From M55B165 sp051744245 (GTDB lineage Bacteria > Actinomycetota > Humimicrobiia > Humimicrobiales > Humimicrobiaceae): a stretch of 10,545 nt of DNA. Location of the stretch: positions 1 through 10,545 of the forward strand of contig JBNJCV010000060.1 of assembly GCA_051744245.1 (NCBI GenBank), read 5' to 3'. Below, in pieces: positions 1 through 7,305 of this stretch. How positions within the stretch are numbered: position 1 is the first letter of the stretch; each line of letters starts with the position of its first letter. The translations under genes and the position numbers were made by a program. Below the pieces are notes generated by a model. That model saw nothing but the letters and a program-made list of their open reading frames with translations. It had not been told where the DNA came from and did no database searches.

Positions 1-233
1 TCTGCCACTCCTCCTATAGTTGTATCTGCTATAACGCACTCTACAGGCAGCCCATTAGAGTGCTTCAGATTGCTTGATAGGAGTTCAGCTGCTTGCTTTG
101 CCATGTTCATGGTTTGCTCTTCAAGAGACTCTCTTACTCCCTTCCTTCTTCCGTCAATGGTTGGGCGTATTCCTATTTTTGGGAGATTTCCGTGAAGCCT
201 TTTTTTGGACTGTGGTTTTTTAAATTTGATCAT
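1..233 (-). CDS. fucI: L-fucose isomerase, N-terminal part (runs off left edge)
   Basis: FucI is a cytoplasmic, metal-dependent ketol isomerase that converts L-fucose to L-fuculose, the first catabolic step. Seventy-seven complete codons are visible before the left window edge; family members are near 590 residues, so only the first eighth or so is present. Residues 17-43 read as the family N-terminus: [14 protein letters not shown] is followed by [15 protein letters not shown], and then [14 protein letters not shown]. From memory this is nearly collinear with E. coli FucI ([24 protein letters not shown]). ATG at 233 is supported by a strong AAAGGAG ribosome site at 244-250. The start carries a basic extension of about 11 residues compared with E. 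coli. The stop of the upstream URO-D gene lies 27 bases away, which suggests the same operon. The metal-binding active-site residues lie outside the window, so activity cannot be judged. Confidence 0.93.
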   Translation of the reverse strand, partial: [77 protein letters not shown]

Positions 234-243
234 GTTTTTACTT

Positions 244-250
244 CTCCTTT
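244..250 (-). promoter_or_regulatory. Ribosome binding site of fucI
   Basis: AAAGGAG on the minus strand, ten bases from the ATG at 233. It fixes the start of the partial fucose isomerase gene and is one of the clearest Shine-Dalgarno sites in the operon. Confidence 0.8.
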
Positions 251-260
251 GATGGTTAGA

Positions 261-1508
261 TTAATATTTTCCAAAATTATAAGCTGTATCAAGCATTGAA
301 ATAACATTTTCCGGGGGTACATCAGCCAGGATATTATGTATCTGGTTAAATACCAGCCCCCCTCCTTCCCCTAGTATTTCTATTCTTTTCTTGACATCTT
401 CTGTTACTTTTTCCGGACTTCCTTTTGCTAGTATATCCCTGGTATTGCAACATCCGCCCCAGAATACCAAATCTTTTCCAAACTCTTTTTTTAACTTGTC
501 GGGTTCCATATCCTTGGCAGTAGTTTGTACAGGATTTAGCACATCCAAGCCAGCACCTATTAAATGAGGCAAAAGTTCATATATTGAGCCGCAGGAATGT
601 AAAAATATCTTGCAATTACTGTTTTCATGCACGAAATCCCACATTTTCTTATGCCGGGGCTGGAATACCTCTTTATAAATTTCGGGCGACATAAATGGTC
701 CGTCTTGACCACCCAGGTCATCGCCAAACTGCAACAAATCTACATAATCCCCTACCCCATCGATTACCTTTTCCAATTTTATTAAATTCCTTTCAACCAG
801 CCTATCTAGAAGTTTTTTAGTTTTCTCTTTGTCTGCATACATGTCCATCATAAAATTAGCCATTCCCCTAAGGAATGTTCCTGTTTCAAACATGTTACAA
901 CCTACGGCCAGCACAATGGAATAATCAGTATTTTCATACAAGTTTTTAATGCCATCTACAAATTGCTTAAATTGATTTTTATCAAATATATCCAAATGCC
1001 ATGGAGGGGAAGGAATTGCCCAAACATGCCTGTCCAGGTCTTCATCCTTAAAATTATCAGGTATAGATACCAGATCCTGGTAAACCCAATAGCATTGGTC
1101 TACATACAGTGAAGATTTTGGCTTTTTCCCCACCTTTGTCCCCTCATTATTCATAAGATATACAGTTCCATTATCATCAATTTCGATATTTAAAAATTTT
1201 GGTATCAGGCATTTTGAGCCATCGTTTAATTCCCACTCTCTCCACTTGTCTTCAGCCGGTAAAAACCCCTGCCCTGCATCAATTGCATCTATATGGAACA
1301 TTTCCATAACCTCTTCTTCGGGATAAGCCAGCTGTTGGATAAAATCATACATCCTTGGAAGTTTGTCCTTATTAAGATTTAATTTTTCCCTTAAGTTATT
1401 ATAGGCAATCGTAGCTATACCAGAAGAACGCATGCTGCCTAAATCTATAGGGATTCTATCGGGTTCTTGATGTTGTAAAACTTTTCTTACTCTTTCCCTT
1501 GATTTCAT
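261..1508 (-). CDS. URO-D family protein, methyltransferase type with HxC...C motif
   Basis: A 415-residue member of the uroporphyrinogen decarboxylase / cobalamin methyltransferase superfamily (the fold of HemE, MtaA, MtbA and CmuA). The N-terminus carries the family signature HQEPDRIPIDLG (13-24). Residues 261-285 hold FGDDLGGQDG and MSPEIYKEVFQPRH. LHSCGSIYELLPHLIGAGLD follows at 303-322 and FWGGCCNTRDIL at 349-360. His304, Cys306 and Cys353 or Cys354 fit the HxC...C zinc site that activates a thiol acceptor in MtaA-type enzymes. The PVWxMRQAGR motif of true HemE is absent, so heme synthesis is unlikely. At 415 residues it is longer than HemE or MtaA (about 340-360) because of an insert around residues 95-175. 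The ATG at 1508 has a GGGGG ribosome site, 12 bases after the paralogue upstream. The substrate is unknown; acting on a methylated or otherwise modified sugar is inference from the operon. Confidence 0.85.
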   Translation of the reverse strand: MKSRERVRKVLQHQEPDRIPIDLGSMRSSGIATIAYNNLREKLNLNKDKLPRMYDFIQQLAYPEEEVMEMFHIDAIDAGQGFLPAEDKWREWELNDGSKCLIPKFLNIEIDDNGTVYLMNNEGTKVGKKPKSSLYVDQCYWVYQDLVSIPDNFKDEDLDRHVWAIPSPPWHLDIFDKNQFKQFVDGIKNLYENTDYSIVLAVGCNMFETGTFLRGMANFMMDMYADKEKTKKLLDRLVERNLIKLEKVIDGVGDYVDLLQFGDDLGGQDGPFMSPEIYKEVFQPRHKKMWDFVHENSNCKIFLHSCGSIYELLPHLIGAGLDVLNPVQTTAKDMEPDKLKKEFGKDLVFWGGCCNTRDILAKGSPEKVTEDVKKRIEILGEGGGLVFNQIHNILADVPPENVISMLDTAYNFGKY

Positions 1509-1520
1509 TTATACCCCCAA

Positions 1521-2681
1521 TTAATATTTTCCATATTTCTGTAAAATCTCCCACCAGGCCATGATATTTTCTGGCGGTACTGAACTTTGTATTATGTGTA
1601 TAGGCGCAAACACAAAACCTCCACCCGGGGCCAGGTCAGAAATCCTTTTTTTGGTTTCTTCCCTAACTTCTTCAGGAGTTCCAAAAGACAAAATATTATT
1701 ATCGCAGCTTCCACCCCAGAAAGTTAGATTATTGCCAAATTCCTTTTTTAATTTTTTTGTATTCATTCCCCTGCAATTTACCTGAAGGGGGTTAAGTATA
1801 TCTACCCCTGCTTCAATTAGCAGGGGTATGGCTTCTTTTATAGCACCATCACAATGGAAAAAAATATAAACCTTAGATTTTGCCTTTTCTTTTATAAAAT
1901 TGAATAATTTTTTATGGTATGGCCAAATAAGCTCTTTATAAATGCTTAAAGATACCAGCATACCTTCCTTGGTGCCCAAATCATCAGCTGTAGATACAAC
2001 TAGTACATTGTTGCCCACAGTCTCTAGCGCTTTCTCCCAATACTTGCATTTTATTTCCAGAAATTTATCCATAATAGCATGGACTAATTTTTTATTTATA
2101 ATCATATCAGTAAAAAATTTTTCATAACCGGTCATCCACATGGCGTTTTCCCACATTCCCGCGCTCATTCTCTCGAGGAAATATGCCTTTTTATCTTCAG
2201 ATATAACTTTATCTGCTTTTTCTTTTAAGTTCCTAAATCTTTGTTGGTCTAACGGGTCTGGCCAGGGATAATTGTTAATGTCTTCCGCAGAATCTGCATC
2301 ACTTAAGGGACTTTTATAAATGTCATAAAAATGGCCTCCTTTAACTGGCATACGGTATTCTATGCCGAATTCATCCCTGAGTTTCAGGTAATCGTCTTCC
2401 CTGCTCAGGTCTTTTGCCAAGCTTGGCCTGGATGGTGGGTTTGGGGCTACATTTATTATGTCAATTTTCAACCTGTCTATAACATCGCTAGTTACCTCAC
2501 CTATCTGGGTAATCTTATCAAAAACTTTTGTCTCAGAGTTTAACCCTAGGTACTCCTTTAGCCTTTTTAAAGCAATAACATTAATCCCGCAAACTAAAGC
2601 CCCTCCAAGGTCAAATGGTATTCTATCAGGTTCTTTATGATTAAGTGTTTCAGATAACCTTTTATGGCTATTGTTATTCAT
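1521..2681 (-). CDS. URO-D family protein, paralogue with altered metal motif
   Basis: A 386-residue second member of the same superfamily, recognisable by HKEPDRIPFDLGG (15-27), STADDLGTKEG (230-240), SIYKELIWPYHKK (246-258), AGVDILNPLQ (291-300) and FWGGSCDNN (321-329). It aligns along its length with the downstream paralogue but is clearly divergent, so this is an old duplication or two separate recruitments. The position of HxC holds His276-Cys277-Asp278 instead: the second cysteine of the usual spacing is replaced by Asp and a Cys sits one residue earlier. Cys326 of the distal motif is kept. Metal binding may therefore differ or be lost. The HemE N-terminal arginine motif is absent. Start ATG at 2681 lies 21 bases after the oxidoreductase stop, with no recognisable Shine-Dalgarno sequence, so translation may rely on coupling. 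Reaction and substrate are unknown. Confidence 0.83.
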   Translation of the reverse strand: MNNNSHKRLSETLNHKEPDRIPFDLGGALVCGINVIALKRLKEYLGLNSETKVFDKITQIGEVTSDVIDRLKIDIINVAPNPPSRPSLAKDLSREDDYLKLRDEFGIEYRMPVKGGHFYDIYKSPLSDADSAEDINNYPWPDPLDQQRFRNLKEKADKVISEDKKAYFLERMSAGMWENAMWMTGYEKFFTDMIINKKLVHAIMDKFLEIKCKYWEKALETVGNNVLVVSTADDLGTKEGMLVSLSIYKELIWPYHKKLFNFIKEKAKSKVYIFFHCDGAIKEAIPLLIEAGVDILNPLQVNCRGMNTKKLKKEFGNNLTFWGGSCDNNILSFGTPEEVREETKKRISDLAPGGGFVFAPIHIIQSSVPPENIMAWWEILQKYGKY

Positions 2682-2702
2682 TATTTTTACTATATAATTT
2701 TT

Positions 2703-4583
2703 TTATTCTATAAATTCCAGTAAATCCAGCTCAAGCAGTTTAGGATAAGATGGGATTCCCTTACTATTCCAGCCAGCTAGTTTGTAATATGTATCCCTTG
2801 CTTTTATAAATTCGTCTTTATTTATGGTTACCCCTTTTTTAGGGCCGCTTTCAATTGGATTAAACAATCTATCCGGAAGAATATCATCTTCTGCGCTGAA
2901 TCCTTCCCTTGCAGCAAAAAGCTTATACATGTTTATCCTTTTTTCACCCAATTTCCATATCTCAAACAAAGAACTCTCCCAGCCTGTTGCCGCATTTATT
3001 ATTTCAATCAAATGTTCAAAGTTAAAAAACCTAACTGGAGAGAAAGCAAAAATACATCCACATAATGCATCCAGCATTGAAAAGGCAGGCTGAATTAAAT
3101 AAAACATCCTGACTTTTTTATCATTTAAGGTTTCTGCAGGAAGCCTCTCATAAACTGTTAAAGGTGCTACTTTATCCATAAATAGTTGTTCAGCATCGAA
3201 ATCAAAATCTGTATCATGCTCTACAACTGTATAGTATGGACCAATGGGTGATACTGCATAACCCAGTCCTAGCATTTGCTTTACCCTGGGCTCATGTACA
3301 GGGATCTCCATTCCTTTTACCTGCATTGCATATTTTAATGAGCCTTCTATTTTCTCAGCTGTCCTTTTTACACCTTCAGCCAACAGGTCACCTAGGTCCT
3401 CCCTATAAGTAATTCTTTTAATAGTCTCGGTAATGCTTTCAGTATCACCCCATTTAAGTTCAGAACCTGAAACTTCATCCTTTGTAATAAGCCCGTTTTC
3501 AAAACATTCAATGGCATAAGAAAGAGTAATTCCTAAAGATGTCCCATCCAGGCCATATTCACAAATAAGGTTCCAGATTTTTAATGCTGAATTTAAATCA
3601 TCAATCAATAAATTGTATACAGAGGCTGACAGGCTTTCTAATTCTACTAGTCCAAATCTATTATCAACATTTATTTTATCTGTTCCTTCCAATATTTTTT
3701 TACAGCCCCCATAGCAGTTGTAACAGTCTATATTCTCCGGTTTATATTTTTCAGTAATAGTAAACCCGTCAATATTTTTAGCTTCTGAGAAAGTAGAAGT
3801 GTGAAAATTTTTAGCAGACAGCATTCCTCCATCAGACATGAGCTTTAAATATCCAGCATTGCCGGCAGGGCCATGCTGGCTTTTATTGAGGGGATTGGTT
3901 AGGAAATTATCCTTAAAATATTTAGATAAAGAAGCAAGCTTTTTTTCGTGTTTAACCTTTATGCTTCCAGTTCCCCTAATACATATAGCTTTAAGGTTTT
4001 TTGAGCCCATCACAGCGCCAACACCACATCTGGAGCTAATAAAAAGGTTATCATTTACAATAGAGGCATACCGTACTAAATTCTCACCGGCAGGGCCAAT
4101 TAATGCTATACGCGAATCTTTATTTTCATTTTTTAAAATATCATAAGCTCTAGAGGTTAGCTTACCCCAAACATGTGAAGCATCCCTTATTTCCACCTGG
4201 CCGTCTTTTATATAAATATAGCTTGGTTTTTCTGCTTTTCCTCTAATTACTACCGCATCATAACCTGCTTTTTTTATCTCAGGTCCAAAAAATCCAGGGG
4301 TAGTGCTTTCCCCTACCAAATTTGTTAAAGGAGATTTTGTAACAACATTATGCATAGCCGTTCCAGGGCAATTAATTCCAGTTATCGGCGAGGTTGAAAA
4401 AATGAGAAGATTATTTTCAGAGAACGGATCTAAACCTTTGGGTAGTTCTTTTAAAAGGTAATAAGCGGCCAGGCAAGACCCGCCATAATATTTTTTATAA
4501 AAAAGCTTATCTTTCTTCTCAACATTAATTTTCCCAGCAGTTAAATCTATCCTTAATATTTTACCAGTAAATCCATAATTCAT
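2703..4583 (-). CDS. aor: Aldehyde ferredoxin oxidoreductase (tungstopterin enzyme)
   Basis: Oxidises an aldehyde to its carboxylate and passes electrons to ferredoxin; it is cytoplasmic and uses a bis-pterin tungsten (or molybdenum) cofactor plus one [4Fe-4S] cluster. At 626 residues it is full length for the AOR family. The N-terminal domain has YGFTGKILRIDLT (3-15), YYGGSCLAAY (32-41) and the pterin-binding stretch SPITGINCPGTAMHN (65-79). A conserved stretch SSRCGVGAVMGSKNLKAI covers 183-200. Cluster ligands are Cys287, Cys290 and Cys294 (CYNCYGGC, Cx2Cx3C), with the distal Cys508 or Cys510 in DALCGC. LLAEGVKRTAE (400-410) is also typical. The ATG at 4583 starts 6 bases after the ABC ATPase stop without a clear ribosome site, suggesting translational coupling. 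A role in oxidising lactaldehyde from fucose breakdown is a hypothesis from context. Other members oxidise formaldehyde, glyceraldehyde-3-phosphate or aromatic aldehydes, so the symbol denotes only the family. Confidence 0.92.
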   Translation of the reverse strand: MNYGFTGKILRIDLTAGKINVEKKDKLFYKKYYGGSCLAAYYLLKELPKGLDPFSENNLLIFSTSPITGINCPGTAMHNVVTKSPLTNLVGESTTPGFFGPEIKKAGYDAVVIRGKAEKPSYIYIKDGQVEIRDASHVWGKLTSRAYDILKNENKDSRIALIGPAGENLVRYASIVNDNLFISSRCGVGAVMGSKNLKAICIRGTGSIKVKHEKKLASLSKYFKDNFLTNPLNKSQHGPAGNAGYLKLMSDGGMLSAKNFHTSTFSEAKNIDGFTITEKYKPENIDCYNCYGGCKKILEGTDKINVDNRFGLVELESLSASVYNLLIDDLNSALKIWNLICEYGLDGTSLGITLSYAIECFENGLITKDEVSGSELKWGDTESITETIKRITYREDLGDLLAEGVKRTAEKIEGSLKYAMQVKGMEIPVHEPRVKQMLGLGYAVSPIGPYYTVVEHDTDFDFDAEQLFMDKVAPLTVYERLPAETLNDKKVRMFYLIQPAFSMLDALCGCIFAFSPVRFFNFEHLIEIINAATGWESSLFEIWKLGEKRINMYKLFAAREGFSAEDDILPDRLFNPIESGPKKGVTINKDEFIKARDTYYKLAGWNSKGIPSYPKLLELDLLEFIE

Positions 4584-4589
4584 ATTAAT

Positions 4590-6095
4590 TTATACATAAT
4601 AACTTGCAATCTGGTTAGAGACTATCTTGTAGCTTTCTTCGTCTTTGTTTACTTCCTCTATTTCCCCTATTATCTTTTTCTCCCTAAAGATGTAAATTCT
4701 GTTGGCTAGCTTAATTATTTCTGGCATATCAGAGGATATAAGGATTATTGATTTACCTTCCTCATGGGCAAGGTTGTATATCAATTTGTGGATATACTCT
4801 TTTGCTCCCACGTCTACCCCAACGGTAGGCTCATCAAATATTATGATATCGCAGTCTGCTACCAGCCACTTGGAGATGGAAAGCTTTTGCTGGTTTCCAC
4901 CGCTTAACTTCTGTGCAAGCTGGTTTATAGAAGTTGCCCTTATGTCAAGATTATCTACCATATTTTCAGCATTTTCTATTTCTTTGGCTCCACTTATAAA
5001 CCTTAGAATACGGGAAGCAATTCTGGGCCAGATGGATATATTTACATTGGTTTTTATGCTGGAGGTTAGAAGAAGTCCTTCTTCTTTTCTGTTTTCTGTT
5101 ACATAGCCTATGCTATATTTGTACAGGCTATCTGCAATGGAGCGGGGATTCATCTCTTTGCCTCCCACGTAGACTTTTCCTGACTGTTTCCTGTCCTCTC
5201 CTATCAGAAGTCTTGCAAGCTCGGTCCTTCCTGCACCCACCAGGCCATAAAATCCCAGTATCTCTCCTTTAAATAGCTCAAAGGAAGCTCCTTCTGCCTT
5301 ATATTCTTTGTAGATATCCTTTGCCTCCAATACTATGTTTTGCTTATCCTGAGCCTCAGACTTAAATGCCTCTATTTTTTCTTCCCTTCCTATCATCATC
5401 TTAACCAGGTCTTTTCTATCCACTTCAGCTATCTCTTTGGTACCTATTTTTTTGCCATCACGTAAAACCGTTACCTTGTCACAAACCCTAAATACCTCTT
5501 CTAGCTTGTGGGTTACAAATAGTATTACAATGCCCTTTTCTTTTAGATCATTTAATATGGAAAAAAGGGTTTTAATCTCTGTCTCTGTAATTGCAGATGT
5601 AGGCTCATCCAGCAAAAGTATTTTTGAGTTTGAGGCTAGGGCTTTAGTAATTTCAACCATTTGCTTTTGGGCAACAGAAAGCTCACCGATAGGTTTTGTA
5701 GGAGGTATGTCAAGCCCTACCATATCCAGATAGCGCTTGGAGATTTTGTTTATAGCTTTCCAGTCAAGCACAAATCCTGCCCTTTTTTTCATTTTATCCA
5801 GCATTATATTTTCTGCTACACTGTATCTGGGAAGGACCTGAAGCTCCTGGTTTACAACGCTTATATCTTTATTAAGGGCGTCAATGTAGTTTTCTACTAC
5901 CAGCTCATTTCCATTTACATACATTTTCCCTGTATCAGGCTTATGCACCCCGCATATTACCTTAATCAGGGTAGACTTTCCTGCCCCGTTTTCCCCAAGC
6001 AATGCATGTATCTCTCCTTGGGAAAACTCTGCTGATACCTTGTCCACAGCTTTAATCCCTGGAAAGGATTTAGATATATTTTCAACTCTTAACAT
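4590..6095 (-). CDS. Sugar ABC importer, double ATPase subunit (RbsA/MglA type)
   Basis: Energises sugar import at the inner face of the membrane. The 501-residue protein is a tandem of two nucleotide-binding domains, the usual length for ribose/galactose/xylose importers. Domain 1 has Walker A GENGAGKST (34-42), a degenerate signature LSVAQKQMVE (139-148), Walker B ILLLDEPTSAIT (159-170) and the H-loop His196. Domain 2 has a Walker A-like GLVGAGRTE (284-292) in which Arg replaces the usual Lys. It also has a full signature LSGGNQQK (397-404) and Walker B IIIFDEPTVGVDVG (417-430). Its switch position reads SSDMPE without His. Such asymmetry is normal for the family. The start at 6095 has an AGGGGG ribosome site, 29 bases past the binding-protein stop. 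Fucose as the substrate is inferred from fucI downstream; the sequence of an ATPase alone does not show it. Confidence 0.93.
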   Translation of the reverse strand: MLRVENISKSFPGIKAVDKVSAEFSQGEIHALLGENGAGKSTLIKVICGVHKPDTGKMYVNGNELVVENYIDALNKDISVVNQELQVLPRYSVAENIMLDKMKKRAGFVLDWKAINKISKRYLDMVGLDIPPTKPIGELSVAQKQMVEITKALASNSKILLLDEPTSAITETEIKTLFSILNDLKEKGIVILFVTHKLEEVFRVCDKVTVLRDGKKIGTKEIAEVDRKDLVKMMIGREEKIEAFKSEAQDKQNIVLEAKDIYKEYKAEGASFELFKGEILGFYGLVGAGRTELARLLIGEDRKQSGKVYVGGKEMNPRSIADSLYKYSIGYVTENRKEEGLLLTSSIKTNVNISIWPRIASRILRFISGAKEIENAENMVDNLDIRATSINQLAQKLSGGNQQKLSISKWLVADCDIIIFDEPTVGVDVGAKEYIHKLIYNLAHEEGKSIILISSDMPEIIKLANRIYIFREKKIIGEIEEVNKDEESYKIVSNQIASYYV

Positions 6096-6124
6096 ATATA
6101 CCCCCTACTTTTTTACCTTATTCT

Positions 6125-7219
6125 TTATTTAAAGTACTCTTCTTTTGCACTGTCTGCTAGATCTATGGCATCATCCCACAATTCCTGTTCAAAAGTATCT
6201 ATATTATCTTCAGTTATTAGAACACCAAAGGTGTCTATAAATACATGATCCTCTTTTGGCTCTAGACCATCTATTAGGTACTCAAGCAGAAGTGGGGTCA
6301 CATACCCCTGGCAATATGGGTTTTGGCCAAATGTTCCAGTTATATATCCCTGTTCTATTGCCTTTAGGACTGCAGCATCATCGTCAATCCCCACAAAAGC
6401 AATCCTATCATTTTCCTCCTCAGTAAGTATCTGGGCTACAGCAACTGTAGGATTGTATCCTGTGGTAACTATTCCGTCTATGTCGTCTCCCCGTGCTGCT
6501 AGAGCATTTGATATTTTCTGGGTACATTCTTCTATAGCTGTCATATCACCTATGGTTTGGACTATCTCAACATCTTCATATTCTGCAACTACTTCCTCAA
6601 CACCTTCTTTTCTTAAGATAGTGTTGGGGTCTGTTACTACTTCCAGCACGTTTAGTATGCCTCCACTGTAGTCCATAGCCTCGCAAACTTTTTCTGTTGC
6701 AGCCTTGGCAGCAGCTTTTACGTCAGTTGCCACTGTAAATGAAGCAGGTGTAGGCTCCTGGGTTTGCGCTCCGTAGTTGCATACATAAACACCCTCGGCT
6801 ACTACTTCCTTGTACAGGGCATTTGCACCAGATGCATCCAGAGGAAATACCATAAGTCCCTGATACCCCTGTGCTACAAGCGCTTCAACCTGCTCATTTT
6901 CTGTAGGCTGATTCCAGTCTGTTCCAATCTGGGAATGAACTTCTACCCCAAAGTCTTCTTTGTGTCTTTCAAGCCCTTTTTTCACAGACTCATAGTAAGG
7001 ATGAACTGCCGGCCAGTACGAAGCTATCTTGTATTCTTTTGCTGCAGGTTCTTCTGCTTCTGCAGGTTCTTCTGCTTCTGCAGGTTCTTCTGCTTCCTCA
7101 GCCGGAGCTTCTTCTTCAGCAACTGGCTCTGCTTGTTGAGCGCATCCAGCTAGTGGTAATACAGTAAATATGGATAGCGCTAACAGGGCCACTAATATTT
7201 TAATTATATTGCTTTTCAC
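6125..7219 (-). CDS. Sugar-binding lipoprotein of ABC importer (Peripla_BP_4 type)
   Basis: Captures the sugar outside the cytoplasmic membrane and delivers it to the permease. The 364-residue protein begins with a lipoprotein signal: basic start, hydrophobic core (residues 8-21) and lipobox PLAGC with Cys26 as the lipidated residue. A low-complexity acidic linker of Glu, Pro and Ala (about 27-62) contains a repeated six-residue EEPAEA unit and should act as a flexible tether. The mature domain follows the RbsB pattern: YKIASYWPAVHPYYESVKKG near the first strand, DGIVTTGYNPTVAVAQ in the second lobe, then IAFVGIDDDAAVLKAIEQG. The start is GTG at 7219 with an AAAGGTGAT ribosome site. The gene sits between permease and ATPase genes, whereas rbs and xyl operons usually place it at one end. 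The sugar bound cannot be read from the sequence; fucose or a derivative is the contextual guess. Confidence 0.92.
   Translation of the reverse strand: MKSNIIKILVALLALSIFTVLPLAGCAQQAEPVAEEEAPAEEAEEPAEAEEPAEAEEPAAKEYKIASYWPAVHPYYESVKKGLERHKEDFGVEVHSQIGTDWNQPTENEQVEALVAQGYQGLMVFPLDASGANALYKEVVAEGVYVCNYGAQTQEPTPASFTVATDVKAAAKAATEKVCEAMDYSGGILNVLEVVTDPNTILRKEGVEEVVAEYEDVEIVQTIGDMTAIEECTQKISNALAARGDDIDGIVTTGYNPTVAVAQILTEEENDRIAFVGIDDDAAVLKAIEQGYITGTFGQNPYCQGYVTPLLLEYLIDGLEPKEDHVFIDTFGVLITEDNIDTFEQELWDDAIDLADSAKEEYFK
7044..7097 (-). repeat. Three 18-bp tandem repeats in lipoprotein linker
   Basis: Units at 7044-7061, 7062-7079 and 7080-7097 read on the plus strand as GCAGGTTCTTCTGCTTCT; the third differs only in its last base. 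In frame they encode repeats of EEPAEA in the linker behind the lipidated cysteine. Identical DNA units point to recent slippage or unequal recombination, so the copy number may vary between strains and the linker length with it. Confidence 0.9.
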
Positions 7220-7273
7220 TTAAATCACCTTTCTTTTTGGATTTTCAATAATATTTTTTAACAAATTGAGCAT
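7220..7273 (-). CDS. Possible 17-residue leader peptide before binding-protein gene
   Basis: ATG at 7273 opens a frame of 17 codons (MLNLLKNIIENPKRKVI) whose TAA ends at 7220, directly before the GTG start of the binding protein. The strong GGAGGTGAT site at 7287-7295 is 13 bases upstream, farther than usual, and an ATG-TAG pair lies in between. The peptide could couple translation into the binding-protein gene, or be chance in AT-rich DNA. No family is recognisable. Confidence 0.2.
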   Translation of the reverse strand: MLNLLKNIIENPKRKVI

Positions 7274-7275
7274 AA

Positions 7276-7295
7276 CTACATTTTAATCACCTCCA
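7276..7295 (-). promoter_or_regulatory. Strong Shine-Dalgarno followed by ATG-TAG start-stop
   Basis: In the 86-base gap between permease and binding protein the minus strand reads GGAGGTGAT (7287-7295), then five bases, then ATG (7279-7281) followed immediately by TAG (7276-7278). This is a near-perfect ribosome site that opens a one-codon frame. The binding protein's own initiation region (AGGTGATTTAAGTG) is nearly the same sequence, so this may be a duplicated initiation region, a ribosome-holding mRNA stabiliser or a leader start. Confidence 0.5.
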
Positions 7296-7305
7296 AAATC
7301 AATTA

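Noticed and set aside
93..299. Plus-strand open frame of 68 codons near the left edge
   Set aside because: The minus strand here encodes the unmistakable start of L-fucose isomerase with a strong ribosome site; the plus frame is a shadow.
261..2681. Assignment of either URO-D-family gene as hemE
   Set aside because: The conserved N-terminal arginine motif of uroporphyrinogen decarboxylase is missing in both, the genomic context is sugar uptake, and two copies in tandem do not fit heme synthesis.
4702..5106. Plus-strand open frame of 134 codons
   Set aside because: It lies wholly antisense to the second ATPase domain, has no family resemblance and no ribosome site worth naming.
6764..7153. 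Plus-strand open frame of 129 codons rich in Phe, Cys and Arg repeats
   Set aside because: It is the antisense reading of the binding-protein gene, and its odd repeats are just the reverse of the 18-bp linker repeats. The minus-strand frame has a lipobox and a clear family match.
7248..7276. TATTAT (7248-7253) as a -10 box for a separate binding-protein promoter
   Set aside because: No acceptable -35 hexamer occurs at 16-18 bases upstream, so an AT-rich coincidence is more likely.
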